Shown: positions 18,720 to 26,044 of the stretch, one piece after another
How the letters are laid out: every line of letters starts with the position of its first letter
Numbering within the stretch: position 1 is the stretch's first letter
Assembly (NCBI GenBank): GCA_001603595.1
Contig: LUZK01000084.1
Coordinates: 1 to 43,579 of the forward strand
Source of the DNA: Bacteroidales bacterium Bact_19
GTDB taxonomy: Bacteria > Bacteroidota > Bacteroidia > Bacteroidales > ML635J-15
Reading direction: 5' to 3'
DNA: 43,579 bases
Made by a program: the position numbers and the translations under genes
Notes under the pieces: generated by a model
What the model was told of the DNA's origin: nothing
Seen by the model: only the letters and a program-made list of their open reading frames with translations
The model's database searches: none

Positions 18720-20351
18720 TTATTCCTTATCCTTATCTGAAATTATTTTAATTCTGCAGATGCTACCTTTTTTAGCATAAAAGCCCGGTTTAATTCTTAT
18801 ACTTTCTTTTGCAGTTATGTTAACTTTAACTCCGGAATCTATCAAAAATCTGTCGGTTGGGAGGCTATCGGTAAAAATGAATGGTTCTGCAAATACCGGA
18901 TAAGATTTAGTTCCGCGTACAAAGCGAGGTTCTATGGTGAGTGAAGCTTTCGAAAAGAAATCCTGGTCATATACTAAATTACGAGAATATAATGTTAGCG
19001 ATGGATTGTAATATGTCCACTGGTATAAAACCATTTGAGCATGGTCAAGGGATTTTTGTCCTCCATACCAACGTGGAGTTAAATTCAGATTATTTAGTTG
19101 TTCTTTATATTCTTTCATAGTAATATCCAATACCTTTAAAGTATCGTCGGGGTAATCAAATTCGGCAAAATTTGCAAAAGCTATTGCATTTGTTTTTTTT
19201 ATAATTTCCAATCTTTCGGCATTATATTTTTCTTCTGCATAAGTGGTTCCAACAGATCCGTCAACGGCAATTTTGTAGTTTCCGTAATCATATAAATTAT
19301 ATACAAAAGTATTTCTAAAGCGGCGCATATCTGTTGAGGAAAAATAATTTTGATTTTGCCTGAATTTTAGATATTCATAAGGAAACATCATCACAATTTT
19401 GCCATGACTCACATCTTCGATATATTTAGTATATCCGACATAAGACGGAGACCTGCGTATAGAAAATTTTCGACAGGATGTGTATGCTAATCGCCAGCCG
19501 TTATGATACCACCAGTAAGAGTCATTTTTTGGATTGAGAATAAACACAGGGTTTTCATATCTTATTTTTTCGCACCTGTCATAAAATCTAACAGTAGATT
19601 GGTGAAGGTATGCCAGAGTATCGGCCATTAAAAGATATTCGGGATTGTCTGTTGATAATCCCAGAAATAAAAGAGTACGGGCAAAACCGGTTTGCATATT
19701 AATAACGAGTTCTTCGCCCGGAGGTTGGAGAATGCCACGATTATAATCCCAAAGCCCACCATAAACAAAAAAATCGATAGTTTCGCGGGTACGTTTTTCG
19801 AGCCAATCGGCATATTCTCCAAAAGAGTTAAATTTCATTCCGGAGAAATTGCAATATTTAGTGTTTTCCGTGTATTTTTCGGGGTCGAGTTCTTCAAATT
19901 GATAAAGCGGAGTATTTATTAAACTTGAGTCGATCACTCTTACGAGAAAAATAAATTTTGCAAATGAAGCGGTTATGTAACCGTCGGCATAAGTGGATTG
20001 GTCGGTTTCGGTCCATTTTGGTGTTCTGGCTTCGGCATAAGGATTTATATCATTTCTGTTTTCTATTATACATAATGATTGTAATATGAATTTGTAAAGA
20101 TATGCTTTGTCTTTGGTAGCAATGAATAAATCAATAAAACCATCCAGCACTTTTGAAAGACCGTCACCGAAAGTATTCCAGTCTTTATTGGGGTCAATGG
20201 TGTATAAACTGTATTTGCGAGGCCAATCCCAATTATAATAATCGAAATCTTCTTTTATGTTAATGCTTTCGAAAGTATTTTGAGAAAAACTTTGTAATCC
20301 CAAAATGTTTAATAATAAGATAAAAATTATATGTTTTATTCTGAAAGACAT
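18720..20351 (-). CDS. Secreted protein of unknown function, probable alpha-helical toroid, last gene of a three-gene operon
   Basis: It has 543 residues with a signal peptide (IKHIIFILLLNILGLQSFSQ). The body has regularly spaced aromatic-rich helices and motifs such as TYADGYITASFAKFIFLVRV, NMQTGFARTLLFLGL, YWWYHNGWRLAYTSC and YIEDVSHGKIVMMFPYEY. This looks like the (alpha/alpha)n toroid fold of polysaccharide-active or epimerase-like enzymes, but I cannot name a family. The C-terminus holds the motif ESIRIKPGFYAKKGS (about 515-530), a short beta segment common near the end of Bacteroidota exported proteins. It overlaps the preceding gene by 16 bases. No clear T9SS sorting domain is seen. 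A specific enzymatic role is not claimed. Confidence 0.7.
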   Translation of the reverse strand: MSFRIKHIIFILLLNILGLQSFSQNTFESINIKEDFDYYNWDWPRKYSLYTIDPNKDWNTFGDGLSKVLDGFIDLFIATKDKAYLYKFILQSLCIIENRNDINPYAEARTPKWTETDQSTYADGYITASFAKFIFLVRVIDSSLINTPLYQFEELDPEKYTENTKYCNFSGMKFNSFGEYADWLEKRTRETIDFFVYGGLWDYNRGILQPPGEELVINMQTGFARTLLFLGLSTDNPEYLLMADTLAYLHQSTVRFYDRCEKIRYENPVFILNPKNDSYWWYHNGWRLAYTSCRKFSIRRSPSYVGYTKYIEDVSHGKIVMMFPYEYLKFRQNQNYFSSTDMRRFRNTFVYNLYDYGNYKIAVDGSVGTTYAEEKYNAERLEIIKKTNAIAFANFAEFDYPDDTLKVLDITMKEYKEQLNNLNLTPRWYGGQKSLDHAQMVLYQWTYYNPSLTLYSRNLVYDQDFFSKASLTIEPRFVRGTKSYPVFAEPFIFTDSLPTDRFLIDSGVKVNITAKESIRIKPGFYAKKGSICRIKIISDKDKE

Positions 20352-20908
20352 TTTTGTTTTAGATCTTGGTTTTCGTTTTCGAGGTTGTTTATTCTTTCAT
20401 TCAATATTTCTATGTATAAATATAATTCTTCGATGTTTTGCAAAAGGCCTTTAATTGTTTCGGTGATTTGAATACCGTTTTCTGTTACGGATTTTTCAGG
20501 TTTCAGGTAGGGGAGATGTTTTTGCTTCTTTATAAGATTTAGTCTCTCCGAAAGAGGTTGTAATTTATAGTTTTCATGGAAAACGTAGTCGCACCAGTCA
20601 TTTGTTTCAACAATTAATTCTTCGCTGGCTCTAATAGTTCCGCACACATCGAGTTTATACTGAGGTGAATTTTTTCCAAAAGAAAATCTTCCAAGGCTGT
20701 CAATATTAAGTATTGGTTCATCGTTACGGAAAAGTGTAAGAGATGAGTTTGCGGAGTCAGCCTCATAACTGATGCTGAATTGTGGATTTTTATAAATTTC
20801 GACAGCTTCGTAGTATTTTTTTTGCTTGGTTCTTGATGTGTTTTGTCCAAAATATTGATTTGCAAAAGCAGCTATTATAAAAATCGCTAACAAAACTTTT
20901 ACTTTCAT
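20336..20908 (-). CDS. Exported protein with tail-fibre-like (intramolecular chaperone-like) C-terminal domain
   Basis: It has 190 residues with an N-terminal signal peptide (KVKVLLAIFIIAAFANQYFG). A central segment, YKLDVCGTIRASEELIVETN, is followed by WCDYVFHENYKLQPLSERLNLIKKQKHLPYL and a C-terminal coiled coil (LQNIEELYLYIEILNERINN to about residue 186). This series is recurrent in Bacteroidota surface proteins and is related in layout to phage tail-fibre trimerisation domains, so a trimeric surface fibre is plausible. Here it is very short, with only about 80 residues before the fibre motif. It sits between the PafA-like gene (19 bases upstream) and the 543-residue secreted protein (16-base overlap). 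Confidence 0.72.
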   Translation of the reverse strand: MKVKVLLAIFIIAAFANQYFGQNTSRTKQKKYYEAVEIYKNPQFSISYEADSANSSLTLFRNDEPILNIDSLGRFSFGKNSPQYKLDVCGTIRASEELIVETNDWCDYVFHENYKLQPLSERLNLIKKQKHLPYLKPEKSVTENGIQITETIKGLLQNIEELYLYIEILNERINNLENENQDLKQKCLSE

Positions 20909-20927
20909 ATGTTATAATTTTTATTTA

Positions 20928-22565
20928 CTATCTGAAAATTTCTTGTAAAGTATTTCCGGTGCTTAGAGGAGGAACGGGGGTACCAATTATTACCGAAATT
21001 GTGGGAGCAATGTCGCTGATGCTGATTTCGCTGTAAATAGTTTGTTTTTTTACTTTCCAACCGTAAAAAATTAATGGAACGTGAGTGTCGTATCTGTAGC
21101 CGGTGTTGTGGTCGGTGCAATATGGTATGTCTTCTATCCATCCGGCACGCAACGAAATCATTATATCTCCCGATCTTTTAAGGTTAAAAGAGTTTTGCAT
21201 TTTAAGAGGAATCCCGGAGGTAAAATTTATATTTAAAAATTGATTAGAACTAATGGCATTTGCAATGCCAGAAAAATTTGATATAAATGTAACCACTTTT
21301 TCCTGAAAATCAGCCATAGGAATTTTTGAATCTTCGATTAAAACCTTATTAAGATAAATCTGACTGTTATTAAAATCGAGAATCCAGTCTCCTTCGCCAT
21401 AAATAGCTCTTAAGTATGATTTTAGTAGAGCGATAACATAATGTTGCCTGAAAAATCCGGCAGGTAATTTATTATCTATCAGATATTGAGGCGGATCGGC
21501 CATGCCATGGTTAGATGTGAGATAAATAAGAACATTATTTTTACCAACAACATCTTCGATTACTTCTATTAGGTGAGCAAGATCTTTGTCAAGTTTAATT
21601 AATAAATCTTCAATTTCTAGAGATTGAGGACCAAACAGACGCCCAATCTTTTCGGAGACTGAATAATTTACAAACAAAAAATCGGTGTAATCATCTTTTC
21701 CGAGATTTTCATAATAAATAGTGGCTATAGCGAGGTCATTAAGGTGTGTGTTACCTTCGGGAATCATAGTAATTAATTCATAATCTTTCACAGTTTTGGT
21801 CATTTCGGAATAAATGTAGGGGAATGTTTTGTAAACGCCGTCAATACCGAATTCATATTCGTTACGGTCGGGTAGGAGACTTGTGTATTTTTCTCGTTCT
21901 AACGATAAATCCCATTGTCTTTTAAGATAGTCGTCGCAATTTTTGTTTTGGTTGATGTCTTTTATCCAGTTTGGTAAATCGTTCATGTAATATGTTGAGC
22001 TTGTCCATGTACCGGTAGTAATATCAAACCAGTAAGCTGCATCGGCTGAATACCCGCCTGAAAGTACTGCGGCATAAGGATTAAGACTAATACTTATAAT
22101 TTTAGATTTTCCGTTGTGAAATAATTTGGCTTCGTCGGCAAAAGTAGTCGAAAGCATTTTTAAAGGAGAAAAAGAGCCTTTTTCTTTTTTTCGAGCTAGA
22201 TTATTATAATTATAATCTTCAATACAATCCTCTTTTTTTGAAGTTATCGGATTAAACCAGTAATTGCTCACAATTCCGTGTTGGGCAGGTTCGGTGCCGG
22301 TAGCAATACTGGCATATCCCGGAGCAGTTTGTGTGAGGCTGTAGTTAATAACTGTATTTCGGCAATATGAGCCGTTAATTGCAAGTTTTTTGAATCCTTT
22401 ATTGCCGAAATTATTCCAAAATCTGTCGAGATAATCCTGTCTAATGCCTTCAACAACAATCCCTACAACCAGTTTTGGTTTCTCTGAAGGTATTGAGGAT
22501 TCCAATTGTGTAAAGGCTTTTGCTGTAAATAGCAGTAATATCAGTGTAAAAATAGTTTTTCTCAT
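20928..22565 (-). CDS. PafA-type alkaline phosphatase/phosphodiesterase homologue, predicted catalytically dead
   Basis: Periplasmic or surface protein of the alkaline-phosphatase superfamily. It has 545 residues with a signal peptide ending near AFTQ. The fold and length match PafA closely, from KPKLVVGIVVEGIRQDYL to RYDTHVPLIFYGWKVK and the final SDIAPTISVIIGTP. The nucleophile threonine is retained (T80 in SLTQTAPGY). However, the first metal aspartate is E39, the DxxxH zinc ligands are E305 and R309 (SEKIGR), and the Asp of the Asp-His pair is N352 (SNHG). The PafA Lys/Arg pair (K162/R164) is also lost (NPY). H353 and H495 remain. Hydrolytic activity is therefore doubtful, and a binding or regulatory role is inferred. 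First gene of a three-gene operon. Confidence 0.85.
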   Translation of the reverse strand: MRKTIFTLILLLFTAKAFTQLESSIPSEKPKLVVGIVVEGIRQDYLDRFWNNFGNKGFKKLAINGSYCRNTVINYSLTQTAPGYASIATGTEPAQHGIVSNYWFNPITSKKEDCIEDYNYNNLARKKEKGSFSPLKMLSTTFADEAKLFHNGKSKIISISLNPYAAVLSGGYSADAAYWFDITTGTWTSSTYYMNDLPNWIKDINQNKNCDDYLKRQWDLSLEREKYTSLLPDRNEYEFGIDGVYKTFPYIYSEMTKTVKDYELITMIPEGNTHLNDLAIATIYYENLGKDDYTDFLFVNYSVSEKIGRLFGPQSLEIEDLLIKLDKDLAHLIEVIEDVVGKNNVLIYLTSNHGMADPPQYLIDNKLPAGFFRQHYVIALLKSYLRAIYGEGDWILDFNNSQIYLNKVLIEDSKIPMADFQEKVVTFISNFSGIANAISSNQFLNINFTSGIPLKMQNSFNLKRSGDIMISLRAGWIEDIPYCTDHNTGYRYDTHVPLIFYGWKVKKQTIYSEISISDIAPTISVIIGTPVPPLSTGNTLQEIFR

Positions 22566-22582
22566 AATTATTTAAATTCTCG

Positions 22583-22590
22583 CAAATATA
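22583..22590 (-). promoter_or_regulatory. Candidate -7 promoter element of the secreted-protein operon
   Basis: On the minus strand this reads TATATTTG, matching TAnnTTTG, 17 bases before the ATG of the PafA-like gene. The three genes that follow are nearly contiguous, so one message is likely. No -33 TTG is evident. The 210-base gap between this operon and the upstream sufS shows no clear terminator. Confidence 0.5.
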
Positions 22591-22775
22591 CATTTTTAGA
22601 AACTTGTATATAAATTAAATACGAAAAAATTCAGAAGGCGACAATCAACTATTTGTAAACTAGGCAAATTATCTTCGATAATTTATGGGATATTTTTCTT
22701 GAACTAACTTTTTTTGTAGTTGTTTGTAATATGTTTTACTGCTAGGTTTGATAAGAGTTGTTGGTTTTACAATAT

Positions 22776-23999
22776 TTACTTTTTCAACATCAACAATACT
22801 TTTTTCAAAGCTTCAATAAATAAATCAATTTCCTTAAAAGTATTGTAAAAAGCAAAGGAAACTCTGACGGTACCGGGAATATTAAATTCTTGCATAATAG
22901 GTTCGGCACAATGAGTTCCTGTTCTTAAAGCTATACCCATTTTGTCAATTAAGATACCGATATCTGAAGGATGAACATTATCAACACTGAAAGATATTAC
23001 GGCGGATTTTTTTGGGGCTTGTCCGATAATTTTTATTTCGGGAAACTCTTTTAGCCTTTCTGTAGCGTAATTTAGGAGTTCTGTTTCGTAATTATAGATA
23101 TTGTCAATTCCGATTTTTTCAATGTATTTAATTGCTTCGGCAAGAGCAATTGTGTCGATATAATTAGGAGTTCCGGCTTCGAATTTATATGGTAATACGT
23201 TAAAAGTTGTTTTTTCGACTGTAACTTTCGAAATCATTTCTCCTCCACCTTGATATGGCGGCATTTTTTCGAGTAAATCTTTTTTACCGTAAAGAACACC
23301 TGTACCTGTTGGTCCATAAATTTTGTGTCCTGAAAAAACATAAAAATCACAGTTTAACTTTTGAACATCCACTTTAATATGTTGAATAGCTTGTGCCCCG
23401 TCAATAAGTACAGGAACATTCCTGCTATGAGCGATTTCAATTATTTTTTCAATGGGGTTTATAGTTCCAAGAGCATTCGAAACATGGGTTACTGCTATTA
23501 TTTTAGTTTTGACTGTGATTAGTTTGTAAAGTTCATCAATGTTAAGCTCGCCTATCGAGTTAAAGTTTAAAACTTTGAGTACTGCTTTTTTTCTTTGACA
23601 GAGTAATTGCCATGGAACAAAGTTTGAATGATGTTCCATTTTAGAAACTATAATTTCGTCACCCTCGTTAATAAAAGCTTCTCCGAACGAAAAAGCTACA
23701 AGGTTTATGGATTCTGTAGTTCCTTTGGTTAAAATAACTTCTTTAACCGAAGAGGCATTAATAAAATTTTTGATCACCTCGCGAGCTTTTTCTGTTGCTT
23801 GTGTTGAATAATCACTCAGATAATGTACACCTCTGTGAATATTTGCATTATAATTAGAATAAAATTCTGCGATAGTATCAATTACAATTTTTGGTTTTTG
23901 TGTTGTGGCTGCATTATCAAAATATACAAGAGGTTTATTATATATTGTTCTGCTCAAGATAGGAAAATCTTTTCTTATATCTTCAAAAATTTTTTTCAT
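22776..23999 (-). CDS. sufS: Cysteine desulfurase SufS
   Basis: PLP enzyme that removes sulfur from cysteine as a persulfide for Fe-S cluster assembly. It has 407 residues. The N-terminal DFPILSRTIYNKPLVYFDNAATTQKP, the PLP lysine K226 in FSGHKIYGPTGTGVLYGK and the catalytic C364 in RTGTHCAEPIM give a group II (SufS-type) enzyme. The short loop before the cysteine and the RTGxHCAxP motif separate it from IscS. No sufBCD or sufE genes are adjacent, so the scaffold genes must be elsewhere. Just upstream lies the terminator of the preceding gene, whose T run leads into TTATTTTG, one mismatch from a -7 element, so sufS may have its own promoter. Confidence 0.93.
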   Translation of the reverse strand: MKKIFEDIRKDFPILSRTIYNKPLVYFDNAATTQKPKIVIDTIAEFYSNYNANIHRGVHYLSDYSTQATEKAREVIKNFINASSVKEVILTKGTTESINLVAFSFGEAFINEGDEIIVSKMEHHSNFVPWQLLCQRKKAVLKVLNFNSIGELNIDELYKLITVKTKIIAVTHVSNALGTINPIEKIIEIAHSRNVPVLIDGAQAIQHIKVDVQKLNCDFYVFSGHKIYGPTGTGVLYGKKDLLEKMPPYQGGGEMISKVTVEKTTFNVLPYKFEAGTPNYIDTIALAEAIKYIEKIGIDNIYNYETELLNYATERLKEFPEIKIIGQAPKKSAVISFSVDNVHPSDIGILIDKMGIALRTGTHCAEPIMQEFNIPGTVRVSFAFYNTFKEIDLFIEALKKVLLMLKK

Positions 24000-24032
24000 T
24001 TCAGTTTTTTTATTCTATTAACCTGCAAAATA

Positions 24033-24064
24033 AAAAAATGTTGGCAATTATGCCAACATTTTTT
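24033..24064 (-). terminator. Strong rho-independent terminator, potentially bidirectional
   Basis: A perfect 14-bp inverted repeat with a 4-base loop: AAAAAATGTTGGCA, ATTA, TGCCAACATTTTTT. The A and T runs on either side make it effective on both strands. It lies 20 bases beyond the stop codon of the T9SS-exported protein and separates that gene from sufS. Confidence 0.92.
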
Positions 24065-24083
24065 AAAGAAACAAAATGGGATG

Positions 24084-25979
24084 TTATTGTTTAATAAATT
24101 TTTGAATTTCAATGTTTCCGTTTTTGTTAATTTTTATGAAATAAATTCCGGCTTCAAGTTCCGAAATGTTTACTATTATAGAATTGTCTGATAAATCAAT
24201 AGATTTAACAATCTGACCACAAATATTTGAAATCTCTATATTAGAAATAATTTCTTTAGAAAAAATATTTAAAATATCAGAAGCAGGGTTTGGATAAATT
24301 GAACTGATGGAGTTAATTTGATTTAAATTAGTAGTAGAGAAGAGTTTTTTAGTGTCGGCTTGCATAATTTCGGCAGTATTCATATTTTGGACAAAAGCGA
24401 CGAGTTCACAATTGTCAACATTATAAGATGGATCTATTTCTAATTCAAAAGAGTGATTATAAGTGCTTTGAGATGAAAAATTCAACAATAAACCGTTAGG
24501 ATTTGGATATAAGGCTCTGTTTACAAAATTTACTTTTGGTTGACTTTGCCATGAGTAATTAATATCGGTTTCGGTAAGAGCAATGAATAATCTCATTTCG
24601 TCGGAGTAATAGGGGAATGTTTCTTCAATGTCAACGCTGACATTAAATTTGTAAGGATTAGCAGAAATTTGCTGTGCATCAATAATAACATCGAAAACAG
24701 CAGGTTTTGCCATTAGTTCGTTGTAATAGTACAAGAAAGCATTTTTCATTGTTTGAACGTTTGTTGCAGTACCTTCATTACCATAAAATCCGTTAGTGAT
24801 AGTTGTTGGATAACCGAAACCATCGTTTTCAACATCAAAGAATGGGCGGTAATATAAATCCCTGGCATCAGTAGCAGGAGTAGAGAATTGATCAGGACCA
24901 AGTCCGTTACCGTGATATTCAATAATACCGACATTATATTGTTCGGCGGCGATTTGATCTAATGCTTGAGCTACGTAAGGACAATAAGGACAGTTAACAC
25001 TGGTGAAGACTTCGTAAACAACATATTTACGTGGAGTTCCACCGTCAATTGAAAGTTGAAGTGTTTGCGGAGCTGAATATCCGGAGCTAGTTCCATAGAA
25101 TGCTAATAAAGAATATGTATAGTTTCCGGGATAAACATTTAAATCAGTATAGGTGAGATTATTTATTCCGTTAGCAATAACAACACCATTTCGTGCAATA
25201 GAATAACTTTCGGGACTTCCTTGAGAAGGAGCATCCCAGGTTAAAACAACATCATTAAGGTTTTGAATTTGATATGAGAAGTTTTGTGGAGGATAAAGAG
25301 TTTCTACTTCTTCGATTAAAAAGTTATCCATGTAATATTCGGGAGTTCCGCCTTCATTCCATGCGTAGAAATCAAAAGCATCAAGTTTATTTATACCTGT
25401 GCCATCGTTGAAAGTTCCTTTACTCCACTGATAGGCATGAACAAGTTGATCGTTAATATAGAGGTCAACCCAGTCGCTGTTTAGGTCAATAAAATGTTGA
25501 ACTTTAATCCATTCTCCGTGATTAAAAGGTACTGTTGCAGCAGCAGCTCCAGCTCCATCAATAGTAATAGTTCCGTTTTTCATAAAGATTTGCATACCCC
25601 AAATCAAACCTTGACCTGATGGGTTGAAATTTTGCATTATGTTCCAGTATGCTTGTCGTCCTGTAGGAACATAAATATAAAATTCTACTCTATAACGCCC
25701 TGTTGTGAGATCATTAAATTCGATAACACCGTCAACGCTGCCTGAGACTTTAATTGATTTTGTACCACTGTAAGCATAAGTATCTGATACTTTTGGGTCT
25801 TCCGCTCCGCCGGGTTGACCACTCCAAGTATTCCACCAGGTTGTTTCCTGAGCAGCAATACCTTGCCCAACAGTATATGATTCAAAATCGTCAGAATATA
25901 AGACTTGTGCATTTAAAGCGAATGTAAAGCACGAAGCTAATAAAATTGTTACAAATAAAAAATGTAGTGATTTTTTCAT
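24084..25979 (-). CDS. T9SS-exported multidomain protein: lectin-like, FnIII, Omp28/thioredoxin-like and sorting domains
   Basis: It has 631 residues with a signal peptide ending near ALNAQ; an LASC lipobox-like run lies inside the signal but is an unlikely lipidation site. Residues about 27-225 look like a concanavalin/LamG-type beta sandwich (DDFESYTVGQG ... YYMDNFLIEEV). Residues 230-311 resemble fibronectin type III. Residues 316-540 match the Omp28-like family, with a thioredoxin-like CPYC pair at C330/C333 (TSVNCPYCPYVAQALDQIA). The last ~70 residues are a type A T9SS sorting domain (SIYPNPASDILNIF ... LEAGIYFIKI). It should be delivered to the cell surface by the type IX system. Substrate and redox role are unknown. 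Confidence 0.88.
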   Translation of the reverse strand: MKKSLHFLFVTILLASCFTFALNAQVLYSDDFESYTVGQGIAAQETTWWNTWSGQPGGAEDPKVSDTYAYSGTKSIKVSGSVDGVIEFNDLTTGRYRVEFYIYVPTGRQAYWNIMQNFNPSGQGLIWGMQIFMKNGTITIDGAGAAAATVPFNHGEWIKVQHFIDLNSDWVDLYINDQLVHAYQWSKGTFNDGTGINKLDAFDFYAWNEGGTPEYYMDNFLIEEVETLYPPQNFSYQIQNLNDVVLTWDAPSQGSPESYSIARNGVVIANGINNLTYTDLNVYPGNYTYSLLAFYGTSSGYSAPQTLQLSIDGGTPRKYVVYEVFTSVNCPYCPYVAQALDQIAAEQYNVGIIEYHGNGLGPDQFSTPATDARDLYYRPFFDVENDGFGYPTTITNGFYGNEGTATNVQTMKNAFLYYYNELMAKPAVFDVIIDAQQISANPYKFNVSVDIEETFPYYSDEMRLFIALTETDINYSWQSQPKVNFVNRALYPNPNGLLLNFSSQSTYNHSFELEIDPSYNVDNCELVAFVQNMNTAEIMQADTKKLFSTTNLNQINSISSIYPNPASDILNIFSKEIISNIEISNICGQIVKSIDLSDNSIIVNISELEAGIYFIKINKNGNIEIQKFIKQ

Positions 25980-26044
25980 AATTTTTGATTTTTAGGATTT
26001 CAGATACAATATTAAACAAATAAATAATATGGTAGAAAAAAATT

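Noticed and set aside
22776-23999. Selenocysteine lyase or IscS identity for the desulfurase
   Set aside because: The RTGTHCAEP active-site loop and K226 context match SufS (group II). Sequence cannot exclude side activity on selenocysteine, but the main call is clear.
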